Below are positions 19,490 through 29,007 of a stretch of 64,000 nucleotides of DNA, piece by piece (within the stretch, counting starts at the first letter, position 1; each line of letters starts with the position of its first letter). The stretch comes from an uncultured Candidatus Actinomarina sp. GTDB taxonomy: Bacteria; Actinomycetota; Acidimicrobiia; Actinomarinales; Actinomarinaceae. The notes below the pieces were generated by a model. It ran no database searches. It had not been told where the DNA came from and worked only from the letters and a program-made list of their open reading frames with translations. The position numbers and the translations under genes were made by a program. The stretch is taken from positions 202,775 through 266,774 of the forward strand of contig CACLXG010000001.1 of NCBI GenBank assembly GCA_902610815.1, read 5' to 3'.

Positions 19490-19506
19490 CTTTACTTTTG
19501 TATATT
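19479..19506 (+). promoter_or_regulatory. Sigma-70-like promoter TTGACA-N16-TATATT
   Basis: TTGACA 19479-19484, TATATT 19501-19506; overlaps 3' end of the preceding CDS. Confidence 0.5.
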
Positions 19507-19512
19507 AAAAAT

Positions 19513-19594
19513 GGTATATTAAGAGTGCGTTTCAATTAAGTGTGATACGCAGCCCTGTTGGGAAGCCCTCTTTTTGGGGGCTTCCGTTTTTTTA
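19513..19594 (+). ncRNA. Candidate small RNA (~80 nt) with its own promoter and terminator
   Basis: Promoter-like element upstream; GCGT..ACGC hairpin; 3' intrinsic terminator. Confidence 0.4.
19561..19593 (+). terminator. Strong intrinsic terminator
   Basis: GGAAGCCC(tc ttttt gg)GGGCTTCC followed by G and T7. Confidence 0.85.
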
Positions 19595-19596
19595 GA

Positions 19597-20538
19597 CTAA
19601 TTTAATTCTGATAAGATTTCTAACGTATCTCCCCAAACAATGTCTGGTATATAAGCAATTAAATATGAACATCCTTCTTTTTCAAAATGTTCGATAGAAG
19701 AAAATACTTGATCTTTAGTTCCAATTAATGGGCGATCGTAATAATATTCTTTTGGGATATTAGTATATTCTGCGAGTTTGTTTATTTTTGTATCCAAGTC
19801 ATTACTATCTTCACCAATAAGAACATTTGTATGAAGTGTTCTACCAATATCATTAAAATCACGATCTTCATTTAGACAGTGTTCTTTTAATATTTCTGAT
19901 TTATGTTTAAAGCCTTCAACATCAACATCCCAATTTCCATAATCACCATATTTAGCTAAAAGTTTAAGTGTAACTTTTTCACCACCTCCACATACCCAGA
20001 GTGGCGGATATGGTTTTTGTAATGGTTTAGGTTGATTAATTGCTCCATCTATTTGGTAGTACTTACCTTTAAAACTTGGAGTCTCTTCAGTAGTCATTAA
20101 TTTATATATTATTAATGACTCTTCTAGCATTTTTAATCTAGTTCCAGCTGTTGGATAGTCATATCCATAGGCTTTGTACTCATGATCATACCAACCAGCA
20201 CCAATTGCATATTCAAGACGCCCACCAGACATTACGTCAATATTGGAAGCAACTTTAGTTAGGTAAGCAGGATTCCTATATGAATTACAAGTACACATTT
20301 GACCTAATCTTGCTTTTGAAGTTTTTTGTGATAAAGCTGACATCAAGGTCCAACATTCATAAGTTGGGTCTTGTGTTGGTTTAGGTACAGTATGAAAATG
20401 ATCATATACCCATATAGATTCATAATTTAAATCTTCTATTTTAGAAGCTACGTTTAATATGGTGTCCCACTGTTTGTTTACATCTATACCATACAAATCC
20501 ATTCGCCAACCTTGAGGAATGAATGCACCAATTTTCAT
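19597..20538 (-). CDS. LLM-class (luciferase-like, probably F420-dependent) oxidoreductase
   Basis: 'YESIWVYDHF', 'RLGQMCTCNSYRNPAYLTKVASNIDVMSGGRLEYAIGAGWYDHEYKAYG', 'PLWVCGGG'. Confidence 0.92.
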   Translation of the reverse strand: MKIGAFIPQGWRMDLYGIDVNKQWDTILNVASKIEDLNYESIWVYDHFHTVPKPTQDPTYECWTLMSALSQKTSKARLGQMCTCNSYRNPAYLTKVASNIDVMSGGRLEYAIGAGWYDHEYKAYGYDYPTAGTRLKMLEESLIIYKLMTTEETPSFKGKYYQIDGAINQPKPLQKPYPPLWVCGGGEKVTLKLLAKYGDYGNWDVDVEGFKHKSEILKEHCLNEDRDFNDIGRTLHTNVLIGEDSNDLDTKINKLAEYTNIPKEYYYDRPLIGTKDQVFSSIEHFEKEGCSYLIAYIPDIVWGDTLEILSELN

Positions 20539-20545
20539 ATAATTA

Positions 20546-20917
20546 TTATAGTTTTTTATTATTACGTCGTTTTAAAAGTCTAAGTAGATCTGAAATATCT
20601 TCTCTCTCAGTTCTACTATTCAGATATTTAATACCAGAGATAAAAAATATAATACTTGATATAAAGATTAGAAAACTGTTAAGAATTTTTACAACAGCTG
20701 TATTTCTACATACAACTTCGTTCATTCTTAAATTCTTTTCACTGTACTCAATATTATTTATTAATATGTCATATATTGATCCACAGTTTAATTTGAATTC
20801 TTGGTATTTAAATCTAGAAACTCCAACAAATTCAATTTCCACATCGTCTATAAGATAAAGAAATGTTATTAAATAAATCAAAAATAAAATTATTAATAAA
20901 TATTTTTTATTATTCAT
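20546..20917 (-). CDS. Hypothetical membrane protein
   Basis: 123 aa ORF with two TM-like segments; divergent to 20939. Confidence 0.5.
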   Translation of the reverse strand: MNNKKYLLIILFLIYLITFLYLIDDVEIEFVGVSRFKYQEFKLNCGSIYDILINNIEYSEKNLRMNEVVCRNTAVVKILNSFLIFISSIIFFISGIKYLNSRTEREDISDLLRLLKRRNNKKL

Positions 20918-20938
20918 AGACTAAATACACTTTACATT

Positions 20939-21508
20939 ATGAATGAAATAACTTTAGTTGAAAATCAACTTAAAAGAATGCGATCAATGAATAAGTTTTA
21001 TCATAAACAATTCTTAATAGATGTTCGTTTTTTCTTTATTTTAGGTACATTTTCGCTAATTTTATCCTTTAATGTAGTAGAAATTAACTATATTTTGCCT
21101 CTCATATCACTGTTTGGTAGTGTTATTCTCGCTTTTCATGCATATTATCTAATATTTTCTAGAAATTACTCAGAATATTTAGAAAAAGAGATTAATAATT
21201 TACTTAATAAAGATGTATTTATTACGCATAAGTTAGAAAACAAGTATTTTTTCCCAATTCAAGATAAAAAGATAGTTGTTGCAAAACTTGGAAATGATTT
21301 TTCTTGGTTTAGTTTCGTAACTTTGTTTATTACTTTTTATGGTATTTCTTTGCATGCATATGGAATGTATAATATTTTTACAACACTTAATGGCATTTAT
21401 TATTTTCTGTTTATAATATTTCTTACACTTGTAACATTCATAATTGGATATTGGTGGTTCATTAATAATGAAGGTGAATCTAGATTAAGTAGAATATATG
21501 ACAAATAA
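20939..21508 (+). CDS. Hypothetical membrane protein
   Basis: 189 aa with paired TM-like hairpins; overlaps next ORF. Confidence 0.6.
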   Translation: MNEITLVENQLKRMRSMNKFYHKQFLIDVRFFFILGTFSLILSFNVVEINYILPLISLFGSVILAFHAYYLIFSRNYSEYLEKEINNLLNKDVFITHKLENKYFFPIQDKKIVVAKLGNDFSWFSFVTLFITFYGISLHAYGMYNIFTTLNGIYYFLFIIFLTLVTFIIGYWWFINNEGESRLSRIYDK

Positions 21509-21881
21509 ATTTACAAATTTTGATGGTGATAATTTAGATAACTATCTTGGCCATGAAATGATTGAAATTAAAAAAAATTATGTAGAGTCTAAATTAAATG
21601 TTAAAGATCATCACAAACAACCGATGGGTCTTGTTCATGGGGGCATATATTCCACATTAGCTGAAACTATATGCTCTTATGGTGCAAATTTTTTAGATAT
21701 TGGAAATTTTGTTGGAGTAAACAATAATACAGATTTTTTAACAAGCGTTCAGGAAGGTGAAATAACCTGTATAGCTGAGCCGATAAAAATCGGAAGGTCC
21801 TATCAACTTTGGGAATGTAAAATGTATAATAATGAAAATTTATGTGCAATATCGAAAGTTAGGCTGAGCAAAGTAAATTAA
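21498..21881 (+). CDS. PaaI-type hotdog-fold thioesterase
   Basis: 'QPMGLVHGGIYSTLAETICSYGAN' matches the HGG.....E hotdog motif. Confidence 0.85.
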   Translation: MTNKFTNFDGDNLDNYLGHEMIEIKKNYVESKLNVKDHHKQPMGLVHGGIYSTLAETICSYGANFLDIGNFVGVNNNTDFLTSVQEGEITCIAEPIKIGRSYQLWECKMYNNENLCAISKVRLSKVN

Positions 21882-22039
21882 TGAAGTTACTAATCATTCT
21901 TTTTTTATTCACAGCATGCAATTCAAGTTCAAATTTAAATCCAGATTGTTGGAAATCTCAAAATGAAAAATGCAATGAACAAGAAAGAGTAAATACAAAT
22001 AATATAAATATTGGTAATGTAGGAGGTGCAGGAGGTTAG
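21881..22039 (+). CDS. 52-aa putative lipoprotein (MKLLIILFLFTACNSSSNLNPDCWKSQNEKCNEQERVNTNNINIGNVGGAGG)
   Basis: Manual translation; lipobox LFTAC; TAATG overlap with upstream gene; stop directly abuts downstream ATG. Not in ORF track. Confidence 0.7.
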   Translation: MKLLIILFLFTACNSSSNLNPDCWKSQNEKCNEQERVNTNNINIGNVGGAGG

Positions 22040-22672
22040 ATGAAAAAATATTTAATACTTTTTTTATTATTCTCTTTATGCACATCAAGTGAAGAAACCG
22101 AAATAAAACCTTTAGAAACAACTACTAGTTCAACGATAGGAGATCAAATGAGTGACAAGATATATGATGCACAACCGACTATGCAAATAGACGAAGGTAA
22201 ATCATACACAGCTGTTATTAAAACTAATTTAGGTGATATGACTGTAGAATTTTTTACAGACGATGCACCAATTACTGTTAATAATTTTATTTCATTATCA
22301 AAAGATGGATATTATGACAATGTTATTTTTCATAGAGTTATCTCTGGTTTTATGATTCAAGGTGGCGATCCATCTGGAACAGGTCATGGTGATTATGGAA
22401 AATTTCCTGGATATGAATTTGAAGATGAATTAAACAACCAAAGACCATATGAAAAAGGAATTTTAGCTATGGCTAACAGAGGTCCTAACACAAATGGAAG
22501 TCAATTTTTTATTATGCATGTAGATTATCCACTTCCTTATAGCTACACAATATTTGGACAAGTTGTAGACGGTTTTGATGTCATCGATAAAATAGCATCT
22601 GTTGATACAGACTCAGCTGATAAACCAACAACAGATGTTGTAATTAGCACAGTTGAAGTTACAGAGAATTAA
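22040..22672 (+). CDS. Peptidyl-prolyl cis-trans isomerase, cyclophilin type, lipoprotein
   Basis: 'NNFISLSKDGYYDNVIFHRVISGFMIQGGDPSGTGHGDYGKFPGYEFEDE', 'GSQFFI'; N-terminal 'LLFSLC'. Confidence 0.94.
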   Translation: MKKYLILFLLFSLCTSSEETEIKPLETTTSSTIGDQMSDKIYDAQPTMQIDEGKSYTAVIKTNLGDMTVEFFTDDAPITVNNFISLSKDGYYDNVIFHRVISGFMIQGGDPSGTGHGDYGKFPGYEFEDELNNQRPYEKGILAMANRGPNTNGSQFFIMHVDYPLPYSYTIFGQVVDGFDVIDKIASVDTDSADKPTTDVVISTVEVTEN

Positions 22673-23219
22673 AATACTTTAAAGTTTTTTTACTAAATAC
22701 TCCACCTGGTACGCCTGTGGTGTTTTTTAACAGATATTTTTTTACAAAGAGTTCTTTTGTAAGATTTTTAATGTAATTCTCAGAATAATTTAGTTTTTTG
22801 GCTAAAAATAATGAATAATTGTTGTGATTCGATTTGATATAGAAGTCGTAAACGTATGCGTATTGGCACATTAACTCATTTCGATTTGAAGTATTTCTTG
22901 TATTAATATTTTTTACAAAGTTAGAAACATTAATTTTGTTAAAAACTTTGTTACCTGTTTTTTTTACAAAGTAGTCATTGTCTACGTCAGCCAAGTTAGA
23001 TATTTGTTTTTCTGCTTTTTTGTTTAAACTATAAATATTTAATTTTCTTAGATCTATTGAACTAATTGCATTGTTAGATTTTGACATGATTTTTATTGAT
23101 GTATTTTGTAATTGATATTGATTTATGAAATCGTACGTAAGTTCTACAATATATTTACTATTTACACTGGAGAATGTATATAAAATCTTTGAATTATTGA
23201 ATTTTATATTATTTTTCAT
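22659..23219 (-). CDS. Hypothetical protein with putative C-terminal HTH
   Basis: C-term 'YAYVYDFYIKSNHNNYSLFLAKKLNYSENYIKNLTKELFVKKYLLKNTTGVPGGVFSKKTLKYF' resembles actinobacterial small HTH proteins. Low certainty. Confidence 0.5.
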   Translation of the reverse strand: MKNNIKFNNSKILYTFSSVNSKYIVELTYDFINQYQLQNTSIKIMSKSNNAISSIDLRKLNIYSLNKKAEKQISNLADVDNDYFVKKTGNKVFNKINVSNFVKNINTRNTSNRNELMCQYAYVYDFYIKSNHNNYSLFLAKKLNYSENYIKNLTKELFVKKYLLKNTTGVPGGVFSKKTLKYFNSL

Positions 23220-23305
23220 ACAATCATTTTATTAGGAATATTTATAAATATTTTTAATTAATTATGAAGTTCAGAGTTACATATAAGAGATATTATTATT
23301 AAATC

Positions 23306-25243
23306 ATGAATGTTGACATTACATTACCTGATGGATCAGTACGAAATTATGAATCACCCGTTACTGGTTATCAGATTGCTGAAAGCATAGGTCCTAGGTT
23401 ACTCAAAGACGCTATTTGTGTTGAAATAGATAATAAATTTCAAGATTTATCTTATGAAATATCAGAAAGCATAAATATAAGAATAGTAACTACTAAAGAT
23501 TTAGATGCCTTGCAAATATTAAGGCATTCCTCTGCACATATACTTGCTCAAGCAGTATTAAATTTATATCCAAATGCTCAGTTTGGAGTAGGCCCAAGTA
23601 TAGAAAATGGTTTTTACTATGATTTTCTCTTTGAAACCCCAATTAAAGAAAATGAACTTGAAAACATAGAAAAAGAAATGAAAAGTATTGCTAAAAGTGC
23701 ACAAAGTTTCATTAGATCTGAAATAACAAAAAAGGATGCTGTAAAGATATTTAGTAATCAAAAATTAAAGTTAGAGCTAATTGAATCAGCAGAATCTGAT
23801 GAGGGTGTTGGTGAAGAGATAGTATCTACTTATGCCAATGATGAATTTATAGATCTGTGCATGGGACCGCATGTGCCATCAACAAGTGTACTTAAGCATT
23901 TTAAACTGACGAAAGTTTCAGGTGCTTACTGGCGTGGTGATGAATCTAATGTTCAACTACAAAGAATATATGGTACATCATGGTTTTCTAAAGAGGATTT
24001 AGATCAATACTTAATTCAGCAAGAAGAAGCAGAAAAAAGAGATCATAGAAAATTAGGTAACGAATTAGATTTATTTACTTCAAGTGAAGAACTAGGGTCT
24101 GGAAACTATCTATGGAAACCCAAAGGTGCTGTATTAAGAGATGTAATAGAAACTTACAGTAAAAAAGCACATCTACAAAATGGTTATTCATTGGTAAATA
24201 CTCCTCATATAGGTAAATCAATTTTATGGGAAACATCAGGTCATTTAGATCATTACAGCGAAAATATGTATCCTCCAATAAATCATGATGAAAATAATGA
24301 AACTTATTATTTAAAACCAATGAATTGCCCTTTTCATATCCTTGTATATAAAAGTGACCTACATTCATATAAAGAATTACCTTTAAGGTATTTTGAATTT
24401 GGCTCTGTGTATAGATATGAGAAAACTGGTGTTTTGCACGGATTGCTCAGACTAAGAGGATTTACTCAAGACGATGCTCACATATTTTGTACAACTGATC
24501 AAATAAATGATGAAGTAAAAACACTTTTATCATTTTCTGTAAATTTGTTAGGAAGTTATGGCTTAACTGAAATTGAAGCGGATCTTTCCACAAAACCTAC
24601 AAAATACATTGGAAGTGATAAAGATTGGGATAATGCTACTAATAGTCTAAAACAATCGTTAACAGAATTAGAGGTTCCATTTCAAACTGCTGAAGGAGAA
24701 GGTGCATTTTATGGTCCAAAAATTGACTTACATGCAAAAGATGCAATCGGAAGAAGATGGCAATTAAGTACAATTCAAATCGACTTTGCTCAACCTGATA
24801 ATTTTGATATCGAGTATGTAAATTCTGATAATAAGAAATCCAAACCTGTAATGATTCACAGAGCACTATTAGGATCAGTTGAACGATTTACAGCTGTTTT
24901 ATTGGAACACTATGCGGGTAATTTACCAGGATGGCTTTCTCCGATTCAGATTGATGTTTTAACTATAGGCAATGTTAAAGAATATGCTCAAACTATTATT
25001 GAAGATTTAAAATCATACAGAGTTAATTTAGATGACAGAAATATTCGACTTGGTGAAAAACTACATAATTCTGAAAAATCAAAAACCCCAATACAAATAA
25101 TAATTGGTGAGAAAGACGCATCAAGCAATACTATGGCTGTAAATATCTTTGGAAAAGAAAACATGAAAGATGTTGATTATAAGAAGGCAATTAACAGTAT
25201 TAAGAAATCTTTAAAAGAACCGGAGTTTAGTTTAGATGGTTGA
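23306..25243 (+). CDS. thrS: Threonyl-tRNA synthetase
   Basis: TGS domain, 'RHSSAHILAQAV', 'MNCPFHILVYKS', 'FGSVYRYEKTGVLHGLLRLRGFTQDDAHIFC'. Confidence 0.97.
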   Translation: MNVDITLPDGSVRNYESPVTGYQIAESIGPRLLKDAICVEIDNKFQDLSYEISESINIRIVTTKDLDALQILRHSSAHILAQAVLNLYPNAQFGVGPSIENGFYYDFLFETPIKENELENIEKEMKSIAKSAQSFIRSEITKKDAVKIFSNQKLKLELIESAESDEGVGEEIVSTYANDEFIDLCMGPHVPSTSVLKHFKLTKVSGAYWRGDESNVQLQRIYGTSWFSKEDLDQYLIQQEEAEKRDHRKLGNELDLFTSSEELGSGNYLWKPKGAVLRDVIETYSKKAHLQNGYSLVNTPHIGKSILWETSGHLDHYSENMYPPINHDENNETYYLKPMNCPFHILVYKSDLHSYKELPLRYFEFGSVYRYEKTGVLHGLLRLRGFTQDDAHIFCTTDQINDEVKTLLSFSVNLLGSYGLTEIEADLSTKPTKYIGSDKDWDNATNSLKQSLTELEVPFQTAEGEGAFYGPKIDLHAKDAIGRRWQLSTIQIDFAQPDNFDIEYVNSDNKKSKPVMIHRALLGSVERFTAVLLEHYAGNLPGWLSPIQIDVLTIGNVKEYAQTIIEDLKSYRVNLDDRNIRLGEKLHNSEKSKTPIQIIIGEKDASSNTMAVNIFGKENMKDVDYKKAINSIKKSLKEPEFSLDG

Positions 25244-25721
25244 CGGAATTGAAATTGATAAAGATATTGCGGAAGAAACTCTGCTACCTGATGATTTAAA
25301 CTCATTAGCTGTTGGTAGTTATGTTGTTCCGGATCCTAGAAAGAGAAGTCAGTATCCCTATGTTGTACTTGGAGTTGTGCTATTAAGTTTTATAACATCT
25401 TTAATAATTGACTTTGTATCTTTTGTACCCGTGATAATTATTCTGAGTATTGTTGCTTTGTTATTATTTCTTGTTAATAATAAATTCAAAATTCAACAGC
25501 AAGAAGTTATTGAGAGAATAACAAACAATATCGATCACTCAATTGGGTATTATTCAATTGCATTGACATTTCAATTTACTTTTAAGAATATATTGACACC
25601 TGTCTGGACTGTAATTGTTTATTCCCATGAAAATCCACCTTTAAACAAAACAATAATTGAAATTAACGCATTTAGTGGGAAAGTTATTACTGAACCATAT
25701 ACAGAAAATTTAAATGCTTGA
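25236..25721 (+). CDS. Hypothetical membrane protein
   Basis: 161 aa, two central TM-like segments; overlaps thrS and the next gene. Confidence 0.6.
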   Translation: MVDGIEIDKDIAEETLLPDDLNSLAVGSYVVPDPRKRSQYPYVVLGVVLLSFITSLIIDFVSFVPVIIILSIVALLLFLVNNKFKIQQQEVIERITNNIDHSIGYYSIALTFQFTFKNILTPVWTVIVYSHENPPLNKTIIEINAFSGKVITEPYTENLNA

Positions 25722-26286
25722 GAAATATTTTAAAAATAGTTCTGAAGTTTTTGCTAAGCCATTTATAAAGATATTAAGATATTTAAATTTAAAACCTAAT
25801 ACAGTATCAACTTTCGGACTCGCTGTAATTATTGCTGGATCTTATTGCTTTTATCTTGAAAATAGAAACCTTGGTATTGTATTAATTTTTCTAGGCAGTG
25901 CAATAGATGGTCTTGACGGCCCATATGCACGAGAAATGGATTTAGTTAGTGAAAGAGGTGGAATTCTTGATTCTCTAATAGACAGGATAGGAGAATTAAT
26001 AATTTGGAGCGTTGTTGGTATTTCTTTTACAAATAGCGATATTGAACTCTTCACAATATTTTCCATACTTGTTTCGTCAAATTTAATTCCGTACATGCGA
26101 GCAAAATCTGAATATTTTGGATTACAAAATAAAAAAGGTTTAGCTGCAAGACCAGAAAGAGTTATATTCGCAGTGTTATATATGTTTTTTGATTTTAATT
26201 TTCTCTATGTATACATATTCGCAGTTATTACATGGATAACAGCATTACAAAGATTTACATATTTGTATCAACACTTATCAAAATGA
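25714..26286 (+). CDS. pgsA: CDP-alcohol phosphatidyltransferase (phosphatidylinositol phosphate synthase-like)
   Basis: Complete motif DGLDGPYAREMDLVSERGGILDSLID (DxxDGxxAR-x8-GxxxDxxxD). Confidence 0.88.
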   Translation: MLEKYFKNSSEVFAKPFIKILRYLNLKPNTVSTFGLAVIIAGSYCFYLENRNLGIVLIFLGSAIDGLDGPYAREMDLVSERGGILDSLIDRIGELIIWSVVGISFTNSDIELFTIFSILVSSNLIPYMRAKSEYFGLQNKKGLAARPERVIFAVLYMFFDFNFLYVYIFAVITWITALQRFTYLYQHLSK

Positions 26287-27128
26287 AATTTTTAATAATT
26301 AAATTTATACATCGTCTTATTAGAAAAATTAGTTTACGTAAAATTTTGGTTTTATCCTATCCAATAGGATTCATATATTATTTTCTAACGCCAAGAAGCA
26401 ACATCAAACTTAATAAACGAAAGAAAAATATTACAAACTACTCACCACTGCTTGTAAAAATTAATTACGTTAAGTACTGGATTGAAACTATTTGGCTATC
26501 GAAAGAAGGCTATGACTCACAAATTTTGCAAGATGTAGAAATAATTAACGAAGATGAAGTAAAAAAATTAAATAGAAATTTTGACTCATTCATTATTGCT
26601 TTGCCACATGTAGGTAATTGGGAATTTGCTATTCCCATGGGTAAATCTTTAAACCTTAAACTACTTGCCGTTGCTGAGCCTTTATCAGATATAAATATTG
26701 TTAAATGGTTTACAGACTTAAGAGAATCACTAGGTTGTAAAATAATATTAGGTGGAAAAGGTCAAAATACATACCAGCAATTAAGTAATCATCTTGATGA
26801 GGGATACCATGTATGTTTACTTGCAGATAGACATGTTGGTAAAAGTGGAATAGGTGTAGAGTTCTTTAATCAATTAGCAGCATTTCCTAAGGGTCCAGTT
26901 TCTTTATCTCTAGAAAAACAAGTACCAATAATTCCAGCTACTTTTTTAAAAATAGATAATAAATATAAACTCGTTTTTGGAAAACCTTTTATTGTTCCTC
27001 ACTTTGAAAATGATGCTCAAAGCATTCAGCATGGTTTGAAAGTGTTAAGTAAAGAATTAGAAAAACTTATACTATTAGATCCGAACCAATGGCATTCAAT
27101 TCAACCTGTCTGGACTAGTGAGTATTAA
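26283..27128 (+). CDS. LpxL/HtrB-family acyltransferase (PIM acyltransferase-like)
   Basis: 'ALPHVGNWEFA', 'LADRHVGKSGIGVEFFNQLAAFPKGPVSLS'. ATG 26283 overlaps upstream TGA; starts later than the ORF-track 26232. Confidence 0.85.
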   Translation: MKFLIIKFIHRLIRKISLRKILVLSYPIGFIYYFLTPRSNIKLNKRKKNITNYSPLLVKINYVKYWIETIWLSKEGYDSQILQDVEIINEDEVKKLNRNFDSFIIALPHVGNWEFAIPMGKSLNLKLLAVAEPLSDINIVKWFTDLRESLGCKIILGGKGQNTYQQLSNHLDEGYHVCLLADRHVGKSGIGVEFFNQLAAFPKGPVSLSLEKQVPIIPATFLKIDNKYKLVFGKPFIVPHFENDAQSIQHGLKVLSKELEKLILLDPNQWHSIQPVWTSEY

Positions 27129-28107
27129 AGTACTTCTAGTAACTCCTTATTCATTTCAAAAATATGGGGGAGTACAGAACCAGGTAAATCTTATGGAAGA
27201 TTATTTATCTTCGCATGAGGAATTTGAAGTTAAGGTATTTGCTTATGGTAAAACAGAGTCATTAGATTCGAATAAAGTTTTCAATATTCCATTTAACTCC
27301 TCTGTATCATCAGTATTACTTTTTCCAAATAGGAAATTGTTACTTGATTATATTGATTGGGCCGATGTTGTTCACGTACACGAACCTTTTGTTCCATTAT
27401 TATTTTGGAAACTTCCTAAGAGTAAAAAATACATTTTTACACACCATGCTTCATTAGGAGCGATTATTACAACCATATTGAGTATTATTTATAAAATTTT
27501 TAGATATACAAGTATTAGTACTTATGTAAGTAAATCATCCGAATCTAACGCTCGATCTTTAAATAATGAACCAGTATTGATTCCAAATATGATAAAAATT
27601 AATCAACACATTTCTTTTAATAAAAGTCAAGGATATCTATTTATTGGACGTCAAGAAATTAGGAAGAACTATAGGTTTTTTGTGAAACTATCAAATCATA
27701 ATCAATTCACAAATAAATTATTTTATGCAATAACAAATAAAGACAAATCTGATAAAAATATTACAGTTTTTAAAAATCCAACTGATGAATTTAAAAATGA
27801 AATCTTAGCTACAACTAATATTTATCTTGCTTTAAACACAAAAAGTGAAAGTTTCGGTATAACACTTTTAGAAGCAGTCAATAATGGGAATCTTGTAATT
27901 TCTAGTGATTTAAATTCTTTCATTAATGTATTACCAAATTCCTATATTGTATATAAAAATAATGATTTTGAATCGTTATGTAATGTATTAACAAAATTAG
28001 ATTCAAAAGATTTAAATTCTCTCTGGAATAAACAATTCGAAGATATACGTAAGTATGATTTAGAAAAAAATATGAAGAAGTTCATTTTATTATATTCAAA
28101 CTTATGA
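27118..28107 (+). CDS. GT4 glycosyltransferase (PimA-like by position)
   Basis: 'KYGGVQNQVNLMEDYL', 'VVHVHEPFVPLL', 'ESFGITLLEAVNNG'; GTG start. Confidence 0.8.
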   Translation: MSIKVLLVTPYSFQKYGGVQNQVNLMEDYLSSHEEFEVKVFAYGKTESLDSNKVFNIPFNSSVSSVLLFPNRKLLLDYIDWADVVHVHEPFVPLLFWKLPKSKKYIFTHHASLGAIITTILSIIYKIFRYTSISTYVSKSSESNARSLNNEPVLIPNMIKINQHISFNKSQGYLFIGRQEIRKNYRFFVKLSNHNQFTNKLFYAITNKDKSDKNITVFKNPTDEFKNEILATTNIYLALNTKSESFGITLLEAVNNGNLVISSDLNSFINVLPNSYIVYKNNDFESLCNVLTKLDSKDLNSLWNKQFEDIRKYDLEKNMKKFILLYSNL

Positions 28108-28122
28108 TGTAATATTAAAGAT

Positions 28123-29007
28123 ATGAAAATCGAATCTACAAATAAAGTTAAAAAAGGTCTCGCAGAAATGCTTAAAGGTGGGGTCATTATGGACGTTGTA
28201 AATGCTGAACAAGCAAAAATTGCTGAAAAAGCTGGAGCAGTAGCAGTTATGGCTTTAGAGCGAATTCCTGCAGATATTAGAGCAGACGGTGGAGTAGCAA
28301 GAATGTCTTCAGTAGGTATAATTCAAGAAGTAATGGACTCAGTCTCTATACCTGTAATGGCTAAAGCTAGGATTGGTCATTTCGTTGAAGCTCAGATATT
28401 GGACTCATTAGGAATTGATTTTATTGACGAGTCAGAAGTATTAACGCCTGCTGATGAGGTAAATCATATTAATAAACAAAGTTTCAAAGCTCCATTTGTA
28501 TGCGGTGCTACTGGATTAGGTGAAGCTACAAGAAGAATTGCTGAAGGTGCTTCAATGATAAGAACAAAAGGTGAAGCTGGCACTGGCAATGTTGTGGAAG
28601 CAGTAAGACATATGAGAACTATTACTAATGAACTAAATGAAGTTATCGCATGTGATGAAAATGAAATTGTAGCTCTTAGTAAAAAGTTTCGTGCTCCTCT
28701 TAATGTGTTGGAAGAGATAAAAGAACAAAATAAACTACCAGTCGTCAATTTTGCTGCTGGTGGTATTGCAACACCTGCTGACGCTGCATTAATGATGCAA
28801 TTGGGATGCGACGGTGTTTTTGTTGGTTCTGGTATATTTAAAAGCGGTGATCCCGCTGAAAGAGCAGAAGCAATTGTAATTGCAACTACTAACTACAATG
28901 ATCCGAAAGTTCTATCTGAAGTATCCAAAGACCTCGGTGAACCTATGGTAGGTATAAATATTGATACATTATCTGAGGAAGAGAAATTAGCTAAAAGAGG
29001 TTGGTAA
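28123..29007 (+). CDS. pdxS: Pyridoxal 5'-phosphate synthase lyase subunit
   Basis: '[43 protein letters not shown]'. Confidence 0.98.
   Translation: MKIESTNKVKKGLAEMLKGGVIMDVVNAEQAKIAEKAGAVAVMALERIPADIRADGGVARMSSVGIIQEVMDSVSIPVMAKARIGHFVEAQILDSLGIDFIDESEVLTPADEVNHINKQSFKAPFVCGATGLGEATRRIAEGASMIRTKGEAGTGNVVEAVRHMRTITNELNEVIACDENEIVALSKKFRAPLNVLEEIKEQNKLPVVNFAAGGIATPADAALMMQLGCDGVFVGSGIFKSGDPAERAEAIVIATTNYNDPKVLSEVSKDLGEPMVGINIDTLSEEEKLAKRGW

Noticed and set aside
19513-19594. Match of the candidate RNA to 6C or 6S RNA
   Set aside because: Too short for 6S, and it lacks the paired C6 loops that define 6C RNA.
20523-20858. 111-aa + strand ORF opposite 20546-20917
   Set aside because: Mutually exclusive with the minus-strand ORF; the minus-strand product has more natural TM architecture. 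Assignment is not certain.
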